A DNA stretch of 36,969 nucleotides from Rhodothermia bacterium (GTDB lineage: Bacteria; Bacteroidota; Rhodothermia; Rhodothermales; UBA2364): NCBI GenBank assembly GCA_017303715.1, contig JAFLBZ010000042.1, forward strand, positions 1 to 36,969. Direction: 5' to 3'. Both the position numbers and the translations under genes were made by a program. Position 1 is the first letter of the stretch, and each line of letters opens with the position of its first letter. Under the pieces are notes generated by a model. It made no database searches, had not been told where the DNA came from, and was given only the letters and a program-made list of their open reading frames with translations. Shown one piece after another: positions 8,462 through 17,040 of the stretch.

Positions 8462-9469
8462 ATGAAAATGATTAAGATTTCTGCCTTTCTGTTGCTCTGG
8501 ATGCCTGTAATCTTGGTAGCGCAGAAAGACAATCAGCAAAAATTAGCCCAAACCGGTATGAAGTTTTTGGCCGCCTCGCCCGATCCGCGTGCAGCTGGTT
8601 TGGGGGATGCCATGACGGCACTGGAAGGCGGTGCGGAAATGATGTTTTATAACCCCGCTGGTATGGCAAACATGGACGGCAAATTTAGTGCCTCATTTGG
8701 GCAAATGGCATGGATTGCCGATATCAAGTACAACTTGGCCGGTGCAGCTTTTAAGGCCGGAAATATTGGTACTTTCGGGGTAAATGTGATGAATGTAGAT
8801 TATGGCGAAATACAAGCAACCGTTCGGGCAGACAACGAACGGGGATATTTGGACTTGCCCAATAGCATACACCCTGTAGCGATGGCGGTGGGTGTAAGCT
8901 ATGCACGCGCTTTGTCCGACCGGTTTGCGATCGGAGGGAGCGTGAAGCGGGTAATGCAAGACCTTGGGAGTGCTGCAACCACCTTCGATAAAAGTATAAG
9001 TGATTATGTTTATGAGTCTTATAAGCAAACTGTAATGGCTTATGACTTTGGGGTTTTGTATAAAACGGGCTTCAAAAGCCTGCAATTCGCCTTTAATGCG
9101 CGTAATTTTGCAAAGGAAATCAAGTACGAGGAAGAAACTTTCCAATTGCCCTTAACCATGCGAATGGGAATTTCGATGGATTTGATGGACTTTTCCTCGA
9201 TGGGCAGAGATCACAACCTCTTGCTCTCTGTTGATGCCGAGCACCCGCGCGATTTCGCCGAAGTTATTAAATTGGGAACGGAATACTCCTTCCGGAACTT
9301 GCTTTCATTACGTGCCGGTTATGCGTTCCCGTCCGATCAACAGGGCCTCACCTTTGGCGGTGGGATTCAGGTGAAGCGTGGTGAGCGGAAAGTTCAGGCA
9401 GATTATTCGTACACCCAATTTGGGGTATTCAACGCCGTTCAGCGGATCGGTATTAAAATTGGACTCTAA
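8462..9469 (+). CDS. PorV/PorQ-family outer-membrane protein (cassette 1)
   Basis: The product has a signal peptide (MKMIKISAFLLLWMPVILVAQ), then the family hallmark stretch LAASPDPRAAGLGDAMTAL followed by MMFYNPAGMANM. It continues as an alternating beta-barrel ending in IGIKIGL. PorV proteins bind T9SS cargo tails as they leave the translocon and carry them to the attachment complex; family members are FadL-like barrels. With the start at 8462 the length is 335 residues, identical to the cassette 2 paralogue. An upstream ATG at 8402 has a good AGAGGAAAG ribosome site and would add 20 residues before the signal peptide, so it cannot be excluded. Its place directly after a T9SS-tailed exoprotein suggests a cargo-specific shuttle, which is inference. 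Confidence 0.85.
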   Translation: MKMIKISAFLLLWMPVILVAQKDNQQKLAQTGMKFLAASPDPRAAGLGDAMTALEGGAEMMFYNPAGMANMDGKFSASFGQMAWIADIKYNLAGAAFKAGNIGTFGVNVMNVDYGEIQATVRADNERGYLDLPNSIHPVAMAVGVSYARALSDRFAIGGSVKRVMQDLGSAATTFDKSISDYVYESYKQTVMAYDFGVLYKTGFKSLQFAFNARNFAKEIKYEEETFQLPLTMRMGISMDLMDFSSMGRDHNLLLSVDAEHPRDFAEVIKLGTEYSFRNLLSLRAGYAFPSDQQGLTFGGGIQVKRGERKVQADYSYTQFGVFNAVQRIGIKIGL

Positions 9470-9523
9470 CGGCTGTTTACGGCCATCCTTGTGATGCCGG
9501 AGCGCTATCAAGCCTATACTGAC

Positions 9524-10849
9524 ATGAAGCACATACAACGAAATTTTTACTTTTTCGCAATCTGGGCACTTCTTTGGGCTGGATGCGATTTCAGCGGCGA
9601 CAACTCGCTGTTTAATGAAGACAACCTAACATCGGACGCAGATCCGGTCGTCACCAGTATCACCAGTGCAGAGGCTCCGCCTTTTGCCGGTATTGACGTG
9701 CTCACGATTAAAGGGAGCAACTTTTCTGCCGATCCAGCTAAAAATATGGTCTATGTGACATTTTATTTGCCAGCGGTGGATGCTGCCGGAAATATCGTTA
9801 CAACCAGTGGGAAGCCCGATAGAGGAAAAGTACGGGATGCCATTCGGGCAACGGTGCTCACCGCCTCGGCTACGCAACTGACCATTCAAGCCCCGTTACG
9901 CCCCACCTTCGATGCAAAAGACCCGAAAACCCGTCCTTTGGAAGAGGTGGATATCCGGGTCGCAACATTGGGGGCGGAGAATTTTTCTGCCGTAACCAAA
10001 ATGATACTTGCTCCTTCCTTTGAGCCAGTAACGACGTTCGACACAAAGACGGACGAGCCTTTTGGGATGACCAATGACAAAAACAACAATATTTATGTTT
10101 CGCTTTTTGTAAGCGGTAGTGCGGCCGGGGTCTTTACCTATGCGCCCGATGGAACCCGAACTCCATTCCTTACAGCGGCTAATGTTCAAAGCCAAAAGTT
10201 TGATGACATGCAATACCGCGACGACGAGGCGTACCTTTATGCTGTTCGTGGCTTGCGGGCCGTCTTCCGGTTCAAGAAAAACAGCAACCAAGAAACATAT
10301 GTTGCCATCCCTACAACGTTGGAGTCTGCTCGCTTGGTGACGTTAGACTTTGACGGCAACAATAACCTATGGCTAGGGGGGAACAATGCAAACTTGTATC
10401 GCATAAAGCCAGACAAAACCACTAAAAACTATGCCTTTGTTGCAGATGTGCGCTCGGTTCGGGTTTCTGGCTCTAATTTGTTTGTATTGGCCAAAAAAGA
10501 CAACCAATTTAGCATCTTTCGTTTCCCCATAGATGCCAATAGCGATTTAGGGACACCCGTAAAAGTGGCCGACCTGAACTTAGGAACCAATGAGGCTTTT
10601 GCAATTGATCTGGCAAAAAATGGCGATATATTTGTTGCGACAAACCGTAATCCGGATCCATTGATGATCGTGAGTAATGGCCAAGTTTCTACCCTCTATC
10701 CGGGCGCTTTTGTTGGAATGGCGCGTTCCTTTGCTTGGGGTGCGGATCCAATCCTGTATGTGGGACAAGGGGTTCTGCCCTTGGGCACGGCTACGTCTAT
10801 TGCGGCAAATTTCTTAATGCTCAATACGCGAAGAGAAGGCGTGCGTTAA
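9524..10849 (+). CDS. surface lipoprotein with IPT/TIG-like domain and predicted beta-propeller
   Basis: From the ATG at 9524 the protein has 441 residues and a lipobox LLWAGC with Cys21 as the lipidated residue. A longer reading from 9491 would add 11 unneeded residues. Residues about 41-170 resemble an IPT/TIG immunoglobulin-like domain (VVTSITSAEAPPFAGIDVLTIKGSNFS). The rest shows repeated short motifs such as FGMTNDKNNNIYVSLF, LDFDGNNNLWLGG and IDLAKNGDIFVATN, typical of NHL/SMP-30-like propellers. It is 54 bases after the PorV-family gene and is probably the last gene of cassette 1. In Bacteroidota polysaccharide loci, IPT-containing lipoproteins bind glycans at the cell surface; a similar ligand-binding role is plausible but unproven. 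Cassette 2 has no counterpart. Confidence 0.75.
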   Translation: MKHIQRNFYFFAIWALLWAGCDFSGDNSLFNEDNLTSDADPVVTSITSAEAPPFAGIDVLTIKGSNFSADPAKNMVYVTFYLPAVDAAGNIVTTSGKPDRGKVRDAIRATVLTASATQLTIQAPLRPTFDAKDPKTRPLEEVDIRVATLGAENFSAVTKMILAPSFEPVTTFDTKTDEPFGMTNDKNNNIYVSLFVSGSAAGVFTYAPDGTRTPFLTAANVQSQKFDDMQYRDDEAYLYAVRGLRAVFRFKKNSNQETYVAIPTTLESARLVTLDFDGNNNLWLGGNNANLYRIKPDKTTKNYAFVADVRSVRVSGSNLFVLAKKDNQFSIFRFPIDANSDLGTPVKVADLNLGTNEAFAIDLAKNGDIFVATNRNPDPLMIVSNGQVSTLYPGAFVGMARSFAWGADPILYVGQGVLPLGTATSIAANFLMLNTRREGVR

Positions 10850-10855
10850 GCAGAG

Positions 10856-10885
10856 TTTGTTTGTGTCAAAAAAACTGTATTTTAG
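10856..10885 (+). promoter_or_regulatory. candidate Bacteroidota-type promoter for the MFS gene
   Basis: TTTG at 10856-10859 and TATTTTAG at 10878-10885 are separated by 18 bases. This approximates the Bacteroidota pattern TTTG-N17-23-TAnnTTTG, with one mismatch in the second box. It overlaps the left arm of the terminator that follows the lipoprotein gene. Confidence 0.35.
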
Positions 10886-10912
10886 GGGCTGGTTTCCACT
10901 CGCCCCTTTTTT
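10885..10912 (+). terminator. intrinsic terminator ending surface cassette 1
   Basis: GGGGC (10885-10889) pairs with GCCCC (10902-10906) and is followed by six T. It lies 35 bases after the lipoprotein stop codon and ends only six bases before the start codon of the transporter gene. Confidence 0.8.
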
Positions 10913-10918
10913 ATATCC

Positions 10919-12187
10919 ATGAAAACAGAAACTCAAACTCGGACAGTCTGGCTCATTGCCCTTATGTCGGCATTTTTGTATGCAGATCAAAACCTAATGG
11001 CGCCGAACCTCACACAAATTGCACAAGAATTTGGCTTCTCTGAAACCGAACGCGATGTGAAACTAGGAGGCGATATCTCGCTCATTTTTTGGATGCTCGG
11101 CGGTATTGTCACCCTTTTTATTGGCCATTGGACGGATCGAGTATCACGTAAACCCCTTTTTATTGTGGTTGTATTAATGGGAGCCATTCCGTGCCTCCTC
11201 ACAGGTTTTGTGCAAAATTATACACAATTATTCTGGCTTCGAGCGCTCACAGGCATTGGTATTGGTGGAGCTTTGCCTTTGGTGTATTCGCTCTTGGGAG
11301 ACTTGTATCCACGCAGTCAAAGGGCAAAAGCTACTGGGGTGATTGCTTTGGCTATGGGACTTGGGGTTGCTTTGGGGCAACTTATGGCCGGATTCTTAGG
11401 GCCGACCTATGGCTGGCGTATGCCGTTTATCCTTCTTGCTTTCCCGAATATTTTCCTTGTGATCCTTTTTGGTGTTTGGGTAAAAGAGCCAAAACGTGGC
11501 GCCGTAGAAGGAGAGGTTTCCGAGGGGGATCTGCCAGAGAAACTAAACCTCAAGGCGGTTAATTCACTGTTTCAAGTACGAACCAACCGCTTGATTTTTG
11601 CCCAAAGCATCCTTGCAACGGTTCCTTGGGGCGTGTTTTTTACATTTTTGAATGATTTCTATGCACAAGACAAGGGTTTTTCGGTCGAGGAAGCGACGCT
11701 CATTGTGATGGGAGCCGGCGTTGCGAGTATCTTTGGGGCCTATATAGGAGGTCTTTGGGGGAATCGTCTCTACAACCAAGCGCCCAGAAAACTACCTCAA
11801 CTTGCGGGCTGGACAACCTTGGCTGGCGTTTTTCCTGTTTTACTTTTGCTCAATTATCCACCACAAATTGGCGTTACGGAGCGAGAGATGGTGTGGCCCT
11901 TATTGTTAGCGGCACTTTCGGGATTTTTGGTTGTCATAGCAAGTCCAAACATCCGCGCCATGCTGATCAACGTGAACAATCCACATACAAGAGGTTCTGT
12001 TTTTGCGCTGTATAACCTTGCTGATGACCTAGGCAGGGGATTTGGTCCTGTGGTTATCTCCCTAATGGTGGTTTGGTGGGGGCGCACAATGGCGTTTTCG
12101 GTGGCGGCTAGCTTCTGGTTGTTGGCTGGCGTCTTTATGCTAAAGATGGTTAATACGTTTCCAAAGGATGAAATTGGAGAATTATAG
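10919..12187 (+). CDS. MFS transporter, Spinster-like
   Basis: The 422-aa protein has about twelve hydrophobic segments and the MFS signature between helices 2 and 3 (GHWTDRVSRKPL). A second conserved stretch, LRALTGIGIGGALPLVYSLLGDLYP, is typical of the fourth and fifth helices. The N-terminal helix carries ADQNLMAPNLTQIAQEF, the kind of motif seen in Spinster-type and organic-acid MFS carriers. It would act in the inner membrane, moving a small organic solute with a proton or by exchange; the substrate cannot be read from sequence. It is separated from cassette 1 by a terminator, so it probably has its own promoter. It is not obviously linked to trigger factor downstream. Confidence 0.85.
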   Translation: MKTETQTRTVWLIALMSAFLYADQNLMAPNLTQIAQEFGFSETERDVKLGGDISLIFWMLGGIVTLFIGHWTDRVSRKPLFIVVVLMGAIPCLLTGFVQNYTQLFWLRALTGIGIGGALPLVYSLLGDLYPRSQRAKATGVIALAMGLGVALGQLMAGFLGPTYGWRMPFILLAFPNIFLVILFGVWVKEPKRGAVEGEVSEGDLPEKLNLKAVNSLFQVRTNRLIFAQSILATVPWGVFFTFLNDFYAQDKGFSVEEATLIVMGAGVASIFGAYIGGLWGNRLYNQAPRKLPQLAGWTTLAGVFPVLLLLNYPPQIGVTEREMVWPLLLAALSGFLVVIASPNIRAMLINVNNPHTRGSVFALYNLADDLGRGFGPVVISLMVVWWGRTMAFSVAASFWLLAGVFMLKMVNTFPKDEIGEL

Positions 12188-12279
12188 CACATTATTTCCA
12201 GAATCTTTATGGTTTTGGAATTGTGAATTTGTAACCGTATCATTAATTTAATAGACTTAATTGTTTTATGCACCTTTCA

Positions 12280-12309
12280 TGACAAAGCCATAAATGTGCT
12301 TCTTTGTCA
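12280..12309. promoter_or_regulatory. perfect 8-bp inverted repeat upstream of trigger factor
   Basis: TGACAAAG (12280-12287) and CTTTGTCA (12302-12309) form a perfect stem with a 14-base spacer, ending 16 bases before the trigger factor start codon. There is no T-run on either side. It could be an operator or a leader hairpin affecting translation. The rest of the 12188-12325 gap shows no gene. Confidence 0.45.
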
Positions 12310-12325
12310 AACCAATTAGCGTTTT

Positions 12326-13849
12326 ATGAACACCACAATCTCCCCGATCAACTCCGTAGAATATGAATTTGTACTCGAAGTTCCGGCCTCCGAGTTGACG
12401 CCCTACATCGAGAACAAACTCCGTCAAGTTGGTAAAAAAGCCAGTATGCCCGGTTTCCGTCCGGGGAAAATGCCGAAACAGCTTGTTAAAAAGATCTACG
12501 GCGAGGCTGCCGCTTTCGAGGTCGTGGATAAATTGGTGAAAGACACGTTTGAGGACGAGGTTTTGGGGGACCCTAAATACAAACAATTTGGTACACCTAA
12601 AATGACCACATTTGAGTATGAGGACGGAAAAGACCTTCGGGCGGTTATTCAGTTTGGTGTTAGGCCAGTATTTGAATTAACCTCCTTGGATGGAGTTGAA
12701 ATCTCGCGTTTGGTGAACCCCGTTACCCCAGAAGATGTGAAGGGGACGATAGATGCCCTTTTATTTCGTCGGTCCACATTACAAGACTCGGACGCGCCCG
12801 TCGCAGAAAAATCCATCGTCATAGCGGATATGGTGGAATTGGATAATGAAACAAAAGAAGTGATGGACGGAGGGACGCAAGAAAAAAGTGCGACCATCGT
12901 TATGAATGACCCCAATTTGCTCCCTGAGTTTCTTACAGCGTTGATGGGTAAAAATGTGGGCGATGTTGTTGAGGTGGTGGTCTCTCACGAAGTTCCGCAT
13001 GGCGATCATACCCACAAACACACCCATTCATGGCAGGTGACCCTTGTTAAAATTCAGGAACGCATCTACCCAGAATTGAATGATGATTTCGCAAAGGAGG
13101 TGAGTAGTGGCAAAATAGAAACGTTGCAGGAATTGGAAATTGTGATTGAGAAAGACTTGGTTGAGCAGCGTGAAAAACGTTCAAATGAAATGTTTGAAAA
13201 TAAATTGGTGAGTAAAGTATTGGAACTTAATACTTTTGAAGTACCCTCTTTGGTCGTTGAGAATATGCTGGACATTATGGTTGAAACCCATAAAAAGGAA
13301 CAAAAAAAGAAATCTCCAAACGCCTTAGATTCGTTCGATGAAGCACAATATCGGTCTTCCCAATATAAATCAGCTTATCAAACTTCAAGGTGGTTTGTCC
13401 TTCGGGATAAGATCATTGAAGCCCAAAATCTTGAAATTACCGAAGAAGATTTTGTTGCCTATTATGATGAAATGGCGAAAGATTTTGGTTTCATAGATGG
13501 CCCATCGCTTCGTGAAATTTTTGAAAGCAACCAAGAAATTTCCTATCGTCAGGAAACCGACAGTAAAATATTGTCTGGAAAAGTGATTGACTTTCTCACA
13601 AACCAAGTTCACGTCGTAGAAAAATCTCGTGCGGACTTTAATAAGGAAAGCATTGATGAAGATTTAGACCATCTGAAAAGTACAGAAGCCGAAATATCTG
13701 CTAAATTGGCAGAAATGGAAGCCTCAAATGCGGATGAAGGCGTAATTTCGGATTTGGTAGAGGACTTGGATAATATCCGCTCCCAGATGGCAGAGCTAAG
13801 TCAGGAGCGTGCTGAGTTGGAAGAGCCTTCCGAGACAAAGCCCGAATAA
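12326..13849 (+). CDS. tig: trigger factor, ribosome-associated chaperone and peptidyl-prolyl isomerase
   Basis: The 507-aa protein has the ribosome-binding signature GFRPGKMP with Gly43-Phe44-Arg45, the same position as in E. coli trigger factor. Residues about 150-245 correspond to the FKBP-like isomerase domain, and residues about 250-430 to the helical chaperone domain. The protein binds L23 at the tunnel exit and protects nascent chains. It is about 75 residues longer than the E. coli protein: the extra part is an acidic, strongly helical tail with heptad-like spacing (KSTEAEISAKLAEMEAS, IRSQMAELSQERAELEE). A His-rich loop, HGDHTHKHTH at residues 225-234, interrupts the isomerase domain. 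The gene precedes clpP, a common arrangement, although a terminator lies between them. Confidence 0.95.
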   Translation: MNTTISPINSVEYEFVLEVPASELTPYIENKLRQVGKKASMPGFRPGKMPKQLVKKIYGEAAAFEVVDKLVKDTFEDEVLGDPKYKQFGTPKMTTFEYEDGKDLRAVIQFGVRPVFELTSLDGVEISRLVNPVTPEDVKGTIDALLFRRSTLQDSDAPVAEKSIVIADMVELDNETKEVMDGGTQEKSATIVMNDPNLLPEFLTALMGKNVGDVVEVVVSHEVPHGDHTHKHTHSWQVTLVKIQERIYPELNDDFAKEVSSGKIETLQELEIVIEKDLVEQREKRSNEMFENKLVSKVLELNTFEVPSLVVENMLDIMVETHKKEQKKKSPNALDSFDEAQYRSSQYKSAYQTSRWFVLRDKIIEAQNLEITEEDFVAYYDEMAKDFGFIDGPSLREIFESNQEISYRQETDSKILSGKVIDFLTNQVHVVEKSRADFNKESIDEDLDHLKSTEAEISAKLAEMEASNADEGVISDLVEDLDNIRSQMAELSQERAELEEPSETKPE

Positions 13850-13873
13850 ATCCCGATTTGGGAACCAGTTGTA

Positions 13874-13911
13874 AAAGGGTTGGTTTGCAGTGTTCAGGCC
13901 AACCCTTTTTT
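13874..13911 (+). terminator. intrinsic terminator after trigger factor
   Basis: GGGTTGG (13877-13883) pairs perfectly with CCAACCC (13899-13905), extended by flanking A/T pairs, and is followed by a run of T. It implies that clpP is at least partly expressed from its own promoter. Confidence 0.85.
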
Positions 13912-14002
13912 AAAAAGGCGGACGACCCTCGTTAGAAAATAATCGTGTTTCACCAGATATATTGGATGTTTTTGTCCGATATGTCGTTATTCCCAAAGCC
14001 CA

Positions 14003-14683
14003 ATGGTGCAAGATTTCTTTACGTTTAGCCGTAGTTTAACATCTCTTCCCGAAGGTATTTATAGCAAACCTTTTAACAATGCCCCCATTCAGGCCGTCAT
14101 CCCAACTGTCGAGGAAGTCACCTCGCGTGGTTCTATTCGTTACGATATTTTTAGCCGCTTGCTCAAAGAGCGCATTGTAATGATTGGAACCCCCATTGAT
14201 GATTGGACGGCCAATTTGGCCATCGCGCAGTTGCTTTTTTTGGCAAGTGATGACCCTGACAGAGACATTAGCATTTATATTAATTCTCCGGGTGGGAGTG
14301 TGGATAGTGGATTGGCTATTTACGATACTATGCAATTTATAACGCCTCAAGTGGCTACCATTTGTGTCGGTTTGGCTGCTTCGATGGGGGCTGTTTTATT
14401 GGCTGCTGGTGAATCTGGAAAAAGGGCCGCATTGCCACATTCGCGTATTATGATCCATCAACCGCTGGGAGGCGCACAAGGCCAAGCATCGGATATAGAA
14501 ATAACCGCTCGCGAAATTGCAAAGATTAAAACAACGCTCTACGAAATTCTTAGTCATCATACGGGCAAAACACTTGAGCAGTTAGAGGTAGATGCGGATC
14601 GTGATTACTGGCTCTCTGGTAAAGAAGCACAAGCTTATGGCTTGATTGATCGTGTGCTTTTTCCTGAACCCAAGCAAAAATAA
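14003..14683 (+). CDS. clpP: ATP-dependent Clp protease proteolytic subunit
   Basis: The 226-aa protein carries the full ClpP triad: Ser127 in [14 protein letters not shown], His152 in [10 protein letters not shown] and Asp201 in ADRDYWLSG. The fold markers [12 protein letters not shown] and [19 protein letters not shown] are also present. It forms the 14-subunit chamber that degrades unfolded substrates delivered by ClpX or ClpC ATPases. The N-terminus is about 20 residues longer than the mature E. coli enzyme and may be a propeptide or a start overextension. No clpX follows; instead a terminator and a convergent gene appear, so the partner ATPase is encoded elsewhere. Confidence 0.96.
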   Translation: MVQDFFTFSRSLTSLPEGIYSKPFNNAPIQAVIPTVEEVTSRGSIRYDIFSRLLKERIVMIGTPIDDWTANLAIAQLLFLASDDPDRDISIYINSPGGSVDSGLAIYDTMQFITPQVATICVGLAASMGAVLLAAGESGKRAALPHSRIMIHQPLGGAQGQASDIEITAREIAKIKTTLYEILSHHTGKTLEQLEVDADRDYWLSGKEAQAYGLIDRVLFPEPKQK

Positions 14684-14722
14684 GTGCTTATTGTATCTGA
14701 ATTCTTGTGAGCTAAAAACACC

Positions 14723-14755
14723 AAAGCCCCAGAAGTTACTACTGGGGCTTTTTTA
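14723..14755. terminator. intrinsic terminator after clpP, possibly bidirectional
   Basis: AAAGCCCCA (14723-14731) pairs with TGGGGCTTT (14743-14751), followed by TTTT. The opposite strand also has a T-rich flank, so it may stop readthrough from the convergent peptidase gene as well. Confidence 0.9.
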
Positions 14756-15011
14756 TTCACGTATTTTGCGTTGTGGCTGCTCAAGGGATATAATGTGGGT
14801 TCTGTTAAGCTTATGGGTGACCAAATTTAGCCCACCGACACGGCATCTTAGTAGAAATCCACTTCCAACGCATGGTATAGCCCCATCTGGGCGACATCAT
14901 TTTATAAGGGGAATTGGCTGAAAGTAGCTGTTTAGCCATGTCTGTTGGCTAAGCCTTGTCGCCGCCTGCCGGAGGCCTTCTTTTGTACGACCTACAATTA
15001 CCAACCCCTTC
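14756..15011. other. convergent intergenic region between clpP and the M1 peptidase
   Basis: No gene is apparent. The stretch contains several small GC-rich inverted pairs, for example GCCTGCCGGAGGC near 14964-14976, and TGGCT/AGCCA around 14916-14938. None is followed by a T-run in the direction of the minus-strand peptidase. It may hold remnants of a repeat element. Confidence 0.3.
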
Positions 15012-16934
15012 TTAGTTCTTGCTCTTCCAAGCATCGTTTGTCCGATTTTGGTCGGGCAAAATTTTATCTGGATCCACTTGCACTTTGAGTACTTTACCTT
15101 TAACGGGCAAAGTCTTTGTAAAGGTATCGCCCATGTGCCAAATGGCCTCAGGTAGGTTTACACGCTCTTTGGTATTGTTCTGATAGGTGATTTCGAGTAC
15201 CTGTGGCATGTTCATGGGTTTGACCTTCTTGAGCGTTACGGTGATTTCGCCGCTGCCAACTTCCACATTTTGGATACCAACATCATAGCGATCGTTGGAG
15301 TAGAACCACGTTCGCCAGAACCAAGAGAGGTCTTCGCCGGAGACATCCTCAATGGTTCGGAAAAAGTCTTGTGGTTGTGGATGTTTAAACTTCCATCGGT
15401 CGGTATAGGTACGGAAGGCGGCATCAAATGAAGCAGACCCCAAAATATATTCTCGTAGCAGAACAAGTCCGTAAGCAGGTTTATAATACGCCAATAATCC
15501 AAGCGCCTCTGGGACGGTATGATCCGGTATGGTGGTTAAAGGCTGATCCCAATAACTCATTTGGCTATAAAATGTAATCTGTTCTGAGGTTTCTTGCCAG
15601 AAGGCTTTTGGTTCTTTTTTGTAATACGTCAGGGTTGCATAGAAATTGATGAACGTATTAAACCCTTCGTCCATCCATGCGTGACGTCGCTCATCCGAGC
15701 CAACAATCATCGGATACCACGAGTGGCCAAATTCATGGTCTGTAACGCCAAAAAGACTTTCGCCACGATCGCCAACGGCACAGAAAATAATCATGGGGTA
15801 TTCCATCCCACCAACGACGCCCGCCACATTTGTCATCGAGGGGTATGGATACTTCAACCATCTTGTGGAGTATTCTTGGAGCGAATGGGCCAACATCTGT
15901 GTGGATTCTTCCCAGCCCGGATTCTCCTTGCTTCCCAACCCTTCTTTGGGATAGGCGGAGGCGAGCCAAACACCATCTACAGTTGCGGCATCCCAGATAA
16001 AAGAGGTAGAGGCGGCCCAAGCGACATCGCGGACGTTCTCCGATTTAAACTTCCAGACCAAAGTGCTTCGCCCTTGAGGACGGCTTACGGGCTTACCGAC
16101 TTCGTCTGGTTTAACGATGACTACGGTTGAGGACGAATTTTTGGCTTGGTTATACCGTTGTAATTGGGTTGGCGTTAATACGGATTCGGGGTTGAGCAAA
16201 CTACCAGAAGCCACGACAATCATATTGGAAGGCGCTGTGATTTCAAGGTCGTAATTGCCATAGTCTAAATAAAATTCGCCTTGTCCCAGATAAGGCATGG
16301 TATTCCAACCATCGGATGCGTCATACACACACATGCGGGGATACCATTGCGCCAATTGGTAAACAATACCTTGCTCGGCCTCGAAGCGGCCCATGCGGTC
16401 TGCGCCATATTCTGGAATCACGAACGACCATTCCATATCCAATTGTATGGTTCCGCCTTTTGCTGCCAAAGGGGTATCTAAATCAACCCGTAGTCGGGTA
16501 TCGTTTAGCATGGTTTTGGGCGTGTAGCGTTTTCCGTTCATCATAACCGAAAGAGCAGGGAGGTCTAAGCCGCCATCTGCAAATCCTCCACGCCAGCGCG
16601 AGTTTGGAGGTTGTTTCATTTGGCCGTCACTGGTTGGTTTAAAGAGATTCTGCTCCATATGAAGCCATAAGAATGGCAGTTCGTCCGGCGAATTATTGGT
16701 ATATATAATCGTTTGTTTGCCTCGGATGGTATGGGCTTCGGGCGTTAAACTTACCTTAATTTGATAGGACGCTGTATTTTGCCAATAATCTACACCGGGT
16801 GCCCCAGAACCAGTTCTAACCCGATCGGCAGGCGGGAAAGGTAAGGGAGCAAATTGATTATGGTTGGGTTTTTGAGCCATTATATTTCCGGCAAAAAATC
16901 CGACCAAGAGGAAGAAGCGAATGGTTTTAAACAT
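15012..16934 (-). CDS. secreted M1-family zinc metallopeptidase
   Basis: The 640-aa protein has a signal peptide (MFKTIRFFLLVGFFAGNIMAQ) and the gluzincin motif His400-Glu401-Phe-Gly-His404, with the third zinc ligand Glu423 in WMDEGFN, exactly the HExxH-x18-E spacing of M1 peptidases. GGMEYPM replaces the GAMEN exopeptidase motif, as in many bacterial M1 relatives. The N-terminal third is the beta-sandwich typical of the family (YQIKVSLTPEAHTIRGKQTI). It should cleave N-terminal residues from peptides outside the cytoplasm. The C-terminus ends in a lysine- and asparagine-rich stretch without a T9SS tail, so a periplasmic location is likelier than surface attachment. It is the last gene of the minus-strand block, 292 bases after the desulfurase. 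Confidence 0.92.
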   Translation of the reverse strand: MFKTIRFFLLVGFFAGNIMAQKPNHNQFAPLPFPPADRVRTGSGAPGVDYWQNTASYQIKVSLTPEAHTIRGKQTIIYTNNSPDELPFLWLHMEQNLFKPTSDGQMKQPPNSRWRGGFADGGLDLPALSVMMNGKRYTPKTMLNDTRLRVDLDTPLAAKGGTIQLDMEWSFVIPEYGADRMGRFEAEQGIVYQLAQWYPRMCVYDASDGWNTMPYLGQGEFYLDYGNYDLEITAPSNMIVVASGSLLNPESVLTPTQLQRYNQAKNSSSTVVIVKPDEVGKPVSRPQGRSTLVWKFKSENVRDVAWAASTSFIWDAATVDGVWLASAYPKEGLGSKENPGWEESTQMLAHSLQEYSTRWLKYPYPSMTNVAGVVGGMEYPMIIFCAVGDRGESLFGVTDHEFGHSWYPMIVGSDERRHAWMDEGFNTFINFYATLTYYKKEPKAFWQETSEQITFYSQMSYWDQPLTTIPDHTVPEALGLLAYYKPAYGLVLLREYILGSASFDAAFRTYTDRWKFKHPQPQDFFRTIEDVSGEDLSWFWRTWFYSNDRYDVGIQNVEVGSGEITVTLKKVKPMNMPQVLEITYQNNTKERVNLPEAIWHMGDTFTKTLPVKGKVLKVQVDPDKILPDQNRTNDAWKSKN

Positions 16935-17040
16935 GTCAGAACGGTTGAGTTGTAAACAGTAAATATGCTATAAAATACGTCAACGCTCACGCTATCTGTT
17001 TTATTGGAAAAAAAATCTTGTAACCCACATGGTGTGATCA

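Noticed and set aside
7892-8539. 215-codon minus-strand frame across the exoprotein-PorV junction
   Set aside because: It is antisense to two well-supported coding regions and has no domain features.
3113-9469. Classical SusC/SusD polysaccharide utilisation locus
   Set aside because: No SusD-like lipoprotein, glycoside hydrolase or sensor-regulator gene is present, and the receptor partner is a T9SS-tailed exoprotein.
14916-14980. GC-rich paired segments in the clpP-peptidase gap that might be a tRNA or small RNA
   Set aside because: No cloverleaf, no T-loop GTTCGA-type sequence and no terminator pattern could be found.
15594-16130. 178-codon plus-strand frame
   Set aside because: It is the antisense of the M1 peptidase, including the complement of its zinc motif.
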